Assembly (NCBI GenBank): GCA_018433885.1
Contig: JAHDQK010000029.1
Span: forward strand, 1-64,000
DNA length: 64,000 nucleotides
Reading direction: 5' to 3'
Origin: Candidatus Cloacimonadota bacterium
GTDB lineage: Bacteria > Cloacimonadota > Cloacimonadia > Cloacimonadales > Cloacimonadaceae
The notes beneath the pieces are model-generated. The model had not been told where the DNA came from. It made no database searches and saw only the letters and a program-made list of their open reading frames with translations. The translations under genes and the position numbers were made by a program. Positions 1 through 8,646 of the stretch are shown in pieces. How positions within the stretch are numbered: position 1 is the stretch's first letter; every line of letters begins with the position of its first letter.

Positions 1-24
1 GACCACTGGAATGAGATTGGAAAG

Positions 25-134
25 AATGCAATTGGTCGCTTGGCCTAACATAGAATGTGAGAAACGAGGACTATAAGATGTTCTCAAATAACCTGAGAAA
101 CAATGAGTTGGAATTTACACCAACATTTGGGACT
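25..134 (+). repeat. Left arm of 110-bp inverted repeat bounding the defence island
   Basis: Read on the plus strand, this segment matches the reverse complement of 10387-10496 at about 100 of 110 positions with no gap. Within it GTTGG and CCAAC (about 108-125) can pair around a short loop. It supplies the last 17 codons of the mcrC reading frame, so the repeat begins exactly where the McrC similarity stops. It may be a terminal inverted repeat of one element or one of two separately inserted copies; the sequence left of the window would decide. Confidence 0.85.
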
Positions 135-857
135 TAACACCCTATAGGACTCCGTCTTTCGAGTATAGATGAGATTATTGAATGTTTGTTCTGATATTCG
201 AAATGGAGTTATCTCAGGGAAGTTTAGATTGAGAGCACCAATACGATTGTGAATATCGGTGTTCTGGGAAAGAACCTTGATAAGATCGATTGCCTGTCTG
301 AGGATTGTGTGCCAGATGTGGTCATGATCGTATACGCTAGTTTTAGTGTAGAACCGTTCCTTGTGGACAATATTTCTCGCCAGGTGACCGGGAAAGTCTA
401 GTGAACCCTTCAAGGCAGTATGGTTGAGCGTTTGCCTTCGGTATTGCTTAACAAGACCAGTCCGAACCAGATACTCAACCTCTGTGATGAAGATATCAAA
501 ATAGAGTTCAAGAATTGAGTTAGACCTTATGGTAAGCAACCCGGTACTGGGAGCAGATACTCGAAACATGCCAACCTCGGTGAGCATCCCGATTAGGCGA
601 TCTCTCCAAGTATTGACATCATCGTTGTTTTTGTCGAGCTTCGGCAGCACTTCAATCTGAATGCGGCCTACCTGAAGAACGCCAACATATTCGCAGAATT
701 CTACTCCATTATGGATCAAGTTGAAATACCGGGTCTTACTGGAGGTGTGGAAACGCTCCAAAGACTCCAATAGTGCCGGAGTAAAGGCAACTCCGTTATA
801 TTCGCAGCCGGTTTTAAGCCGGCTGTATTCGAACACGCTGATCTTGTTAGGCTTCAT
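84..857 (-). CDS. mcrC: McrC-like restriction component, shortened at its C-terminus
   Basis: McrC partners the McrB GTPase in modification-dependent restriction. The N-terminal 240 residues of this 257-residue protein fit the family: an opening EYSRL segment, a GVLQVGRIQIEVLPK core (about 58-72), and a late FNNLIYTRKTESYR segment (about 226-239). Family members are usually 350 residues or longer and carry a PD-(D/E)xK nuclease in the last third. Here the similarity ends at residue 240, where the 110-bp repeat begins, and the final 17 residues come from the repeat. The start overlaps the end of mcrB by 11 bases, typical of translational coupling. By inference the present product lacks the nuclease, unless the remaining part lies left of the window. 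Confidence 0.8.
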   Translation of the reverse strand: MKPNKISVFEYSRLKTGCEYNGVAFTPALLESLERFHTSSKTRYFNLIHNGVEFCEYVGVLQVGRIQIEVLPKLDKNNDDVNTWRDRLIGMLTEVGMFRVSAPSTGLLTIRSNSILELYFDIFITEVEYLVRTGLVKQYRRQTLNHTALKGSLDFPGHLARNIVHKERFYTKTSVYDHDHIWHTILRQAIDLIKVLSQNTDIHNRIGALNLNFPEITPFRISEQTFNNLIYTRKTESYRVLSPKCWCKFQLIVSQVI

Positions 858-3800
858 CGCTCTCGTTCATCAGTACCCGCAGAGCTTTCTGGAAAGCGTT
901 CTCATCCATCTCTTCACGGCGAACCAGGAAATAGCGGATGTGGTTATTGAACTCATCATTATCGGGAGAAGGCTTGGCAAAAATCGACTGGGTAACCGTG
1001 CTGGACTTTACGAAACCCCTACCCAGTACAAGCTCGATCCTGCCGAAATTGCCATAGAAATACTCCTGCAGGAGTGGGATTATCTCATCGAAAAACACGT
1101 CCTGGAGAGTGCTGTCACCATTTGCCACCCGCAGGAAATAGCTGTGCCCGATGGCGTGGTCCTTGTCCAACAAACCCTCGATCCTTTGGTTGATGGTTGC
1201 CAACAAGTCAGCCAAGTCGATACCCTGTACTGACGTTCCAGCCAGCAGACTGTAATCCGGGGTCATCTCACAAAAGCTGAATCTGCGCCGGAGAGCTGTA
1301 TCCAGGGCTTCAACGCTACGGTCTGCGGTGTTCATGGTACCAATGATGTAAAGGTTTGAAGGCACAGAGAATTTCTCTTGGCTGTAGGGCAAGGTCACTT
1401 CCAGGGCTTCCTTCATCCCGGCACGTTTATCCGGCTCAATCAGGGTGATGAGTTCTCCGAATATCTGGGATACATTACCACGATTGATCTCATCTATGAT
1501 AAGGACTGTTGATGGTGGTGTTAGATCGTCCTTGCTCTCTTCGATACCTCCTGTATTACTCGTTCCTCCGTTTATTTCCCAATCATCTGAATGTTTAGTT
1601 TGCAGGCTTTCAGATATCTGGACGATCTTGCTCCATATAGCCCGGTATGCGGAACTGTGCCACTTGCCGGTAATCTCATCGATGTCCTTGCTCGATGAAG
1701 TATCAGGATCTCTGCCCGTTAAAAATAGCTTACGTAATGCCGGTACGTCAATTTCATAGGTTCGACCATCGGGGCTGCTGACCATCAGGTTATTATCGGG
1801 TGTTATCTTGATGACTTCACGGGGACGATCCAGCTTAGTGTGTAATAGATATCTCTCATTTATAGCCAATTCACCACTTATCTCTTCGATTAACATTGCA
1901 TAGAGCTTATCAAAATTTACCTGACCTGTCATATCTCCAGGATCAACACTTGGAGTGCTATCAGTAAAGCCATATTTATCATGCAATAGTCTGAGAACAC
2001 CCAAGAAATAGCCTTTATCGTATGGAGGAACATTCTCCCCAATTGCATGGGAATAGATGTTATCTCTAGTGATAGTTACACTTGGTCGGAACTCAGGTGC
2101 TGTATGCACTGTCAAATTGCCATTGCTATTCAGGGATATGCCAAATTCAGTTCCATTGGGCGTCTTGACCTTCATCACAGGCTCAGTCATTGATTCCAGG
2201 TCAGTGCACAGTCGGGAGTAAGCCTGGTCAAAACTGTCATCGAGGGAGGGCTCTGGATCAGCTACACGCAGCTTCAGTATTTCATCGATCAGAATTTCTT
2301 CATAAGAGATAAGATTGGGCCTCTTTCGTTTTCTATAAACCAGCAGCAGTTCATTTTTTGATATCTGACTCGGGGTACGCTTTGATCCCGCCCGAACCAA
2401 TATACTCGACCTGTTCGTAGTTCTGTAAACATCAAAAGGATTTCCTCTTACAGTGTACAGAATAACTCTGGAGCGCTTAGTCTCGCTATCATCAGGCAGG
2501 GTTTCAAGATAAGTATCATACAGCTTACTGAATTCCTGATCACTTATTGTGGCAATACCGCTGTCTCTGGGTATTGAGACCTTGGGACGCATGACAACAA
2601 CCCTGAAATCTTCCTGATAGGATTGTAAGCAGAGTGTTTTGAAAATTCCGGGCAAAACTTCGTAACATAGGGAGCCATCATTCCGGTTAACCGGTTTGAT
2701 CCCCTCGATGAAGTCTTCATAGCTCATGCTCTGGTGGAAAGTAGTGAAGACGATCCTTCCCTCTTCTACCAATTGCCGGTATCTTGCAGTCAGCTCGTCT
2801 CTGGTTCGGTATTTTCTCTCCAGCTCATATTCTGATATGCTGTCTGCGATGGCCACAGCCTTGTTGATCGTGTTATAAGTCTTTCCGGTACCGGGAGGAC
2901 CAAAAAGGATGAGGTTGAGCGGGTGATCAGTATGATGATCGTGATGTGGTTCAGGTGGATTATCAATAACTTTGCCATTCATCAAAGCCAGGGCGAAATC
3001 CTGATAGTAGGAATAATCAGGATGGTCAGTAGGATAGTTTGTGATGTCAGTTAGTGTCTTTGCAATAAGAGTATGAGGTGGCTTCAATTCCCATTCGCCC
3101 TTCTTAAGCCATTGTACTTCTCTGTACTTTTTATATTCAGTCTTATCTGGATCATATTGGAAATCTGAACTTACTTCGCCATATCCAAGTAGCACGGTTT
3201 GCCCTTTCTTGACGATTATGATATCACCTATGTTGATCTCGTGTTTGAACTGCCAGTTGGCCAAGGCATCATTGGTTTTCTTAATCTCGATTTGTCCGCT
3301 TATTTTTCTTAACTCGGCTTCGACCTCTTCTTTGGTCGTAAACTGGCTCAGATCTCCCAATTCGTCCCAGCCAATAGCTATTATGCCCTGATTATAGAAC
3401 TCATCCCACTTGTCGCCATTGTTGCCTGGAGTATATATCCAGTAGCGTTTTGACTTTTTGCCAGTTGTTGATTCTTGGGCTAGTTTTTCAAGTGCTTTGT
3501 ATTGTCTTTCGGTAGCACTGAAGTTCGTGCCTTGATTACCGGCTTTCAGGCCTTCAAGATCTTTTATCCCCGATATCTGGGGCTTGAGGATAGGTCTATC
3601 AGCAAGGTTATGCGTGATAGTGATTTCGACCATAAGCTCCGGTTGCTCATCGGATTGATCCTTCCTGAACCCCTGTTCCCAATAATCGCTTGTAGTTGAC
3701 TCAACATCAGAGGTTATGTCTGCCAGCGCGTAACATCCGGCTTCAGGTCCACTGACCCACAGTATGACCTTATCCCCCCGCTTGATCCTGTCTCTGTGAG

Positions 3801-4752
3801 CGACCACTCTCCATTTGATTGGCCGTCCTGTTTTCAACGCTCCTGTAATGTCGTAGAAACGGGGATTGCACTGAAACACCCAATAGTTCTCTGGAGATTG
3901 TTTCTTTGATTGCCACAACGATTTGATTCTTTCATCATGGAGCAGATATTTAGGATCAATATCAGGATATTTTTCCTTTAGATGCTGCTTGATCATATAA
4001 ATTTGATCGTCAGTATTCAATCCCTGCTTACTTCCATATTCGGGCTGATACAACTTTTCGGCAATTAGCTCCTTGTCTCTGAAAGACACAATTCGCTCAT
4101 AATAGTCAGGTTCACATAAATTGAGGAGGAAGTTATAAATCCCCAGGCGAGGTTGATCCCCCCTGCTTAGCGTCATATGCTCGTAGTCTTTTTTAATCTG
4201 CTGGGCTTGATCGTGACCAAAAGCGTCAATCAAGTCCTTTTCTTGACCATATACACCATAGAGACAAGCTGCAGTAATGGCCCTAGTAACTGATTCTTTG
4301 CTAGGCGTGATATTGCTACCCAGTATCCATTTGAACAATAGGACTATGAACCTTAGATTGGCTGGTTTTGCCGTATTATAAGCGGTTCCAGGGTCGGCGA
4401 TACCACCCTTATCAAGAAAAATATCGTCTCTTGGCTGATAATCCAGCAAGTCATTTATACTAATCATGACTGCTCTTTTCTTGCCTTGTCCGGTCATAGC
4501 CATAGAACTATGCACATATAGCCAACTCGCATGCGCAAAAACTATCTTAGCCTCTCGGCTAGCGCCTTGAAACTGTTTACTTAGTTTTTCGCCGAAATTT
4601 TGATCAGAGCCTGCGATATAATTTACAATAAACCTATCTATACACTCATCAAGAGCTTGAGAGGTTAACACAGTCTCTCCATTGTTGGAAAGGAAATCTC
4701 TTCTTTCGACAAGAAATGTCTGTACGAACTGGTCAAACAACTTATATTCCAT
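847..4752 (-). CDS. mcrB: McrB-type AAA+ GTPase with two EVE-like domains and repeated inserts
   Basis: Motor and target-recognition subunit of a McrBC-type restriction system, 1301 residues against 459 in E. coli McrB. Residues 1-280 form an unassigned helical region. Residues about 286-424 read as an EVE domain (YWVFQCNPRFYDI start), a fold that binds modified bases. Residues about 432-550 form a second EVE/PUA-like unit (KRYWIYTPGNN). The AAA+ module has Walker A GPPGTGKT near 617, the typical McrB TTFHQSMSYEDFIEG, Walker B LIIDEIN near 1085, sensor-1 GTMNTADRS near 1137 and an ALRRRF arginine patch near 1153. Between Walker A and B lie three related inserts starting near 741, 841 and 946. 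A good ribosome site (GGAG) precedes the ATG. Modified-DNA recognition is inferred from the EVE family. Confidence 0.92.
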   Translation of the reverse strand: MEYKLFDQFVQTFLVERRDFLSNNGETVLTSQALDECIDRFIVNYIAGSDQNFGEKLSKQFQGASREAKIVFAHASWLYVHSSMAMTGQGKKRAVMISINDLLDYQPRDDIFLDKGGIADPGTAYNTAKPANLRFIVLLFKWILGSNITPSKESVTRAITAACLYGVYGQEKDLIDAFGHDQAQQIKKDYEHMTLSRGDQPRLGIYNFLLNLCEPDYYERIVSFRDKELIAEKLYQPEYGSKQGLNTDDQIYMIKQHLKEKYPDIDPKYLLHDERIKSLWQSKKQSPENYWVFQCNPRFYDITGALKTGRPIKWRVVAHRDRIKRGDKVILWVSGPEAGCYALADITSDVESTTSDYWEQGFRKDQSDEQPELMVEITITHNLADRPILKPQISGIKDLEGLKAGNQGTNFSATERQYKALEKLAQESTTGKKSKRYWIYTPGNNGDKWDEFYNQGIIAIGWDELGDLSQFTTKEEVEAELRKISGQIEIKKTNDALANWQFKHEINIGDIIIVKKGQTVLLGYGEVSSDFQYDPDKTEYKKYREVQWLKKGEWELKPPHTLIAKTLTDITNYPTDHPDYSYYQDFALALMNGKVIDNPPEPHHDHHTDHPLNLILFGPPGTGKTYNTINKAVAIADSISEYELERKYRTRDELTARYRQLVEEGRIVFTTFHQSMSYEDFIEGIKPVNRNDGSLCYEVLPGIFKTLCLQSYQEDFRVVVMRPKVSIPRDSGIATISDQEFSKLYDTYLETLPDDSETKRSRVILYTVRGNPFDVYRTTNRSSILVRAGSKRTPSQISKNELLLVYRKRKRPNLISYEEILIDEILKLRVADPEPSLDDSFDQAYSRLCTDLESMTEPVMKVKTPNGTEFGISLNSNGNLTVHTAPEFRPSVTITRDNIYSHAIGENVPPYDKGYFLGVLRLLHDKYGFTDSTPSVDPGDMTGQVNFDKLYAMLIEEISGELAINERYLLHTKLDRPREVIKITPDNNLMVSSPDGRTYEIDVPALRKLFLTGRDPDTSSSKDIDEITGKWHSSAYRAIWSKIVQISESLQTKHSDDWEINGGTSNTGGIEESKDDLTPPSTVLIIDEINRGNVSQIFGELITLIEPDKRAGMKEALEVTLPYSQEKFSVPSNLYIIGTMNTADRSVEALDTALRRRFSFCEMTPDYSLLAGTSVQGIDLADLLATINQRIEGLLDKDHAIGHSYFLRVANGDSTLQDVFFDEIIPLLQEYFYGNFGRIELVLGRGFVKSSTVTQSIFAKPSPDNDEFNNHIRYFLVRREEMDENAFQKALRVLMNESDEA

Positions 4753-4822
4753 GTAGTCTCCTGTAAAATAAAAAAAGTTTGTAATCTATGTTATGTCCTA
4801 TCTCTGAGATGCCTTTCTACTC

Positions 4823-6088
4823 TTATAAAAGGTCTGAAAACTCATCGGTGCTGTCTTCTTCATCTATCAAAAATTCAGTTTCCTTGGTCTTTCCATCGCC
4901 AAGTGCTTCGAATATATCAGTCTGATCTGAAGGAATGACTATCAGGCTCAGCAGACCGGCATCATTCAGTTGGTCGAAGATATCTCTATTGGGAAATGCT
5001 TCTTTCGCAGATGAGAAATATACCCAATGCACAGCTCTGGTAACGGCTACAAATAGTGATTTTAAGAGCCGATCTGGATTCAGAAGAGCGTAGAAACGGT
5101 GCTGGAGGAAAGGTATCAGCACTACATCAAAGGTAAGCCCCTTAATCCCGAAGATAGTGAAGGCTTTGGGAGACAGATTATTGAAATCATGAGCTTCGGA
5201 AAACTTGGTTTCGGTGGGCGTTTCAATCTCAATCCCTTCCTTCAATGCAGCCTTTACGAAACCAAAAAGAGTCCTGTTGGTGGGAAACACAATACCAACT
5301 GAATCACCATTGTTTACTCTCATCTTGATCTGCTTCATGAGTTCATTGCTTTCAATAGAGCTATAGGGGGCTATCTGAAGCACCGGCACCTGATCTCGTC
5401 TTTCGATTAGTTCAACTTGCTTGCGGAATTCATCCTTCAGTTTGTCATCTTTAATGAAAGCTTCAGCAGTATTGGCAACTCCAGGAGTACACCTTACCAG
5501 GCGAGTTAAAGTGCTGTAGCTGTTTCTAGCGTTTAGTAGTGCCAGAAGGTTCTCCTGGCTGTCTTCTATCTCGTATATCTGCTGTTTGAAGTCACAAGCA
5601 ACGGTGGTGTGCTTCGATAACTTAGTAAATATCCGATAGCAGATCTCATCCAAATCCTGCCCTTCATCCACCATTAGGGCATCATACATTGGGAACGATC
5701 TTGTAGTAACTATCTTTTCATATGTTTGCTTTCTAATCTCGCCAAAATCCGGACTGGTGGAATCCTCTACACGGGGAATCTTCTTGCCAATATTGCTTTG
5801 ATAATAGTGATAGCACCAACTGTCGAGTGTGGAGGCCATTGTCGGATCAAGTCCTAAAGTCAATAAACCCGATTGGATAAACGAGAGCAACGTGTTGTTA
5901 TATACAAAGATGTGGATTTTATCGGAGGGGAGGTGCTTTACCTTGTGTAGATAGTATGCCCGGTGCAAGAGGATGATCGTTTTTCCTGAGCCAGGCCCGC
6001 CAAACAGGACCCTATTAACATCGGTACCAAGACCTAGAATTCTTTGCTGCTCGGGCGTCAGCTGATCAAATGGGATAAACCAATTCAT
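4823..6088 (-). CDS. Short superfamily-1 (UvrD/Rep-like) helicase or ATPase
   Basis: 421 residues with helicase motifs in order: motif I GGPGSGKT (30-37), motif II VDEGQDL (near 140), a CDFKQQIYE motif III-like stretch, a KGLTFDVVLIP motif V region and a VAVTRAVHWVYFSS motif VI region near the end. It is much shorter than UvrD (about 720) and lacks the large 1B/2B insertions, so it resembles stand-alone UvrD_C_2 ATPases found in defence loci. The acidic tail (EEDSTDEFSD) is unusual. It starts four bases after the Hsp70 gene ends and is followed 70 bases later by mcrB, so the three are likely co-transcribed. Its substrate is unknown; translocation on DNA is inferred from family. Confidence 0.8.
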   Translation of the reverse strand: MNWFIPFDQLTPEQQRILGLGTDVNRVLFGGPGSGKTIILLHRAYYLHKVKHLPSDKIHIFVYNNTLLSFIQSGLLTLGLDPTMASTLDSWCYHYYQSNIGKKIPRVEDSTSPDFGEIRKQTYEKIVTTRSFPMYDALMVDEGQDLDEICYRIFTKLSKHTTVACDFKQQIYEIEDSQENLLALLNARNSYSTLTRLVRCTPGVANTAEAFIKDDKLKDEFRKQVELIERRDQVPVLQIAPYSSIESNELMKQIKMRVNNGDSVGIVFPTNRTLFGFVKAALKEGIEIETPTETKFSEAHDFNNLSPKAFTIFGIKGLTFDVVLIPFLQHRFYALLNPDRLLKSLFVAVTRAVHWVYFSSAKEAFPNRDIFDQLNDAGLLSLIVIPSDQTDIFEALGDGKTKETEFLIDEEDSTDEFSDLL

Positions 6089-6092
6089 ACAC

Positions 6093-8465
6093 TCATGTCC
6101 TCGTTATTAGTTCCCCAGCAGTATCCGGTAGTTCTGAAGACAAATCGTCTGTTTTCGAACTTCCCTTCTTGCGATGAGCTTTGATCTCTTTCAGAAGTTC
6201 GGTTTCTTTTCTTTCCTCTGCCAGGTTTTGGTACCATGAGAGTTGAAAATCGCTCAGATCGTCAAAGATCGATTCCTTGAATAGCCCAATTGCTAAATCC
6301 GAGTATTTATCTGCCTTTTCTTTATCCCCAATTTCCTTGTAAACATCGTGCATTAGGACATAGTAGGCTGGGTCTTCCTCTTCTTCTATTGCTTGTTGGA
6401 GGTAGGGGATCGCCTGTTCATGCTTCTTCCTTTGATTGAGAGACAAAGCAAGATTGAATAGGGGGCCTTTCCAATAACCATGTTTAGCTGCTTCGAGATA
6501 GAATTTCTCTTGATTTTTATAGTCTTTAATTTTGCCATACCAGATACCTAATTGGTTTAGCACATACACATCAGGTCTGGTGTTGCTTTTAAGCACTCTT
6601 TTATAGAATTCAATCGCTTTTTCATACTTGCCTTGTTCTGCATAGAGTTGTGCCAGTTCCTTAATCTTTGCAATGACTTGGGAGTTCTGCCGGTTAATCC
6701 TGATCCATTCCTCCAACTCCATAATCTGCCGCTGAAGCTCATTGACATTCACGATGTGGGTGATTGGATTCTCTATACTGAGAGCGAATTCTGCATCTGG
6801 CTGACTTTCCAAAGAGAGCTTTAGTTCCAGGACTTGATCTGCGCTCATGTTATAAGAGAGATTAATGACTTCACCTTTATTGATGATGGGCAGCAGTTTC
6901 CAGGTGCTGGCAAATAGCTGTTTAGCTTCTTTTCCTGTCCCAGCCCCTATTTCTATCCTGAGATCTTCACTGTTTGTAATCACGGATTTGGGCACTTTCA
7001 AGGCTTTGTTTTCTGCCCAGATATCTTCACCTGGAAAGGGAAGCTTCTGTCCAGCTTGAATGAGCGGAATCAAGCCTTTTTTGGTGTTAATGGAGATTTG
7101 CTGATGACATACCGGTTCGAACCAATTGGTGTCCGTAATGGCACGATATAGGGCGTTAAAAGCTGCTCCCCGGGAGACACAGGTCTGGATACGCTCTTCA
7201 GTATCCACCAAGTGTACTTTGGCTTTGGGGAAGCATTCTCTAATTCTGTCTTCTACTTGAGGAATCATACAACTGCCTCCAACCAGTAAGACGAAATCAA
7301 TATCATCTTTTTCCAAAGATGCATGGTTTAGCGTATCGTCAATTGGAGAAAAGATACTGGTGAAACTTCGGTAATCAGTTTCGGTTATAAAGGTCAAGTC
7401 CTCATCCAGGAAGGGTTGCAGCACATTATTGAACTCCTCTAGGCTTAGGCTGGGTTTGGTCATAGATAGCCACTGTCCCTGCACTTCAATCTTGAGTGTT
7501 TGTGGCAAGGATACAGTGATATCGTTGGAGGGGGCACTATACTCACTCATGGCTCTCTGCCTGCGGAGCGTATTTGCCATCATAATCTTCAGATTTTCTG
7601 CCACACCGATCAGATTTGGTTCCAGGATATTCTTCTTATCTGCATAGCCAAGTTCACTATCGGCAATACCATTTTCACTGCACAGCTTTGGTATTAGAAC
7701 TTCATACACTATAGCGACATCAATATCAGCACCACCCAATTTATGATAGCGGGAAACAGCCTTGGAGGATCGTCTGAAGCTCTTTTTAACCTTGTCTGCA
7801 GCGATGTTCATTATCGCCACATCACAAGTTCCTCCCCCAAAATCGAAGACCAGGATATTGGTCTCTGAATCAAACTGAGGCAGTTCATCAGCAGAGCTAA
7901 TACTGTGGAGATAATCTATCAAGGCAGCTATTGGCTCATCCAGGAGATTCCCTCCAGATATTGTCACACTTCCCAATTCAGCAGCAAGTAGTGTGTCCCT
8001 GCGTTGAGCTATTTGAAAGGAAGCCGGAACAGTCACAACCACGTAGTCTATAGGACTATCATCTGTACTTTTAGCATGCTGGATCATAGTATTGATAATG
8101 TGACCAGCGATCTCTGAGGCAGAGCGAAAGCCATCCGGAGCGTTAGCATATGTCTTGCCAATACCCATATCGAGTTTGGTTTCGGAGAATAGATTCTTAC
8201 CTTGGATTAGTTTGTATTCTTGGGGGTTCCGCTTCATCCGATTGGCACCTTCGCCAACCCAAACCTTGCCAGCCTGAATAGCGACTACCGAAGGGAAAAG
8301 GATATCGGTATAGCTTCCCAGGGGAGTATCCTGCTCGATCTGGATCACCTTTGTGTCCGGAGGCGATCCAGGTTGCCACTTGATTTCGGTCATGACTGAG
8401 TTCGTAGTGCCCAGGTCAATGCCCAAAACACGTAGGGGTTTTTTGGCACTTTGTCGGTAAATCAC
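6093..8465 (-). CDS. Hsp70-family ATPase with C-terminal TPR repeats
   Basis: 790 residues. The ATPase half shows the actin-like phosphate-1 motif GIDLGTTNS (near 15), a TVPASF segment, phosphate-2 FDFGGGTCD (near 207) and the adenosine motif LVGGSCMIP (near 394). Residues about 470-600 form a reduced beta-rich substrate domain, and about 600-740 carry tetratricopeptide helices instead of the DnaK lid. It is therefore not the housekeeping DnaK. The start is a GTG at 8465. The only strong ribosome site (AGGAGAG near 8481) fits a nearby ATG at 8475 in another frame, so initiation is unusual or the start is misplaced. It is first in a tight operon with the helicase and mcrBC. A chaperone or sensing role in defence is inference. 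Confidence 0.82.
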   Translation of the reverse strand: MIYRQSAKKPLRVLGIDLGTTNSVMTEIKWQPGSPPDTKVIQIEQDTPLGSYTDILFPSVVAIQAGKVWVGEGANRMKRNPQEYKLIQGKNLFSETKLDMGIGKTYANAPDGFRSASEIAGHIINTMIQHAKSTDDSPIDYVVVTVPASFQIAQRRDTLLAAELGSVTISGGNLLDEPIAALIDYLHSISSADELPQFDSETNILVFDFGGGTCDVAIMNIAADKVKKSFRRSSKAVSRYHKLGGADIDVAIVYEVLIPKLCSENGIADSELGYADKKNILEPNLIGVAENLKIMMANTLRRQRAMSEYSAPSNDITVSLPQTLKIEVQGQWLSMTKPSLSLEEFNNVLQPFLDEDLTFITETDYRSFTSIFSPIDDTLNHASLEKDDIDFVLLVGGSCMIPQVEDRIRECFPKAKVHLVDTEERIQTCVSRGAAFNALYRAITDTNWFEPVCHQQISINTKKGLIPLIQAGQKLPFPGEDIWAENKALKVPKSVITNSEDLRIEIGAGTGKEAKQLFASTWKLLPIINKGEVINLSYNMSADQVLELKLSLESQPDAEFALSIENPITHIVNVNELQRQIMELEEWIRINRQNSQVIAKIKELAQLYAEQGKYEKAIEFYKRVLKSNTRPDVYVLNQLGIWYGKIKDYKNQEKFYLEAAKHGYWKGPLFNLALSLNQRKKHEQAIPYLQQAIEEEEDPAYYVLMHDVYKEIGDKEKADKYSDLAIGLFKESIFDDLSDFQLSWYQNLAEERKETELLKEIKAHRKKGSSKTDDLSSELPDTAGELITRT

Positions 8466-8548
8466 TTATTATCATTGAACTCTCCTGCCTTCTGCAATGA
8501 TGAATGTATGTCGAGCATTAAAAAAACTTACTCTCAGATATCCATGAG

Positions 8549-8615
8549 TTTGTGTTGCACCAAATATTCATTATCTCTTTTGTGTTGCACATATTACCGT
8601 TTGGTGCGACACAAA
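8549..8615. promoter_or_regulatory. Three copies of a TTTGTGTTGCACCAAA operator-like motif
   Basis: Copies lie at 8549-8564 (TTTGTGTTGCACCAAA), 8579-8590 (first 12 bases identical) and 8600-8615 (TTTGTGTCGCACCAAA on the minus strand, one change). They sit between the Fic gene and the Hsp70 gene, 85-150 bases upstream of the Hsp70 start, where an operator for the hsp70-helicase-mcrBC operon would be expected. The repeated, oriented copies point to a sequence-specific repressor or activator; which protein binds is not visible. The winged-helix end of the neighbouring Fic protein is one candidate. Confidence 0.6.
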
Positions 8616-8646
8616 TGGCGTTATTATGATTAGGTGAGTCACAACC

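Noticed and set aside
6093-8465. Housekeeping DnaK
   Set aside because: The substrate domain is reduced, the lid is replaced by TPRs, and grpE/dnaJ are not nearby.
8549-8615. CRISPR array
   Set aside because: Only three short copies, one inverted, with very short spacing and no cas genes; a regulatory site fits better.
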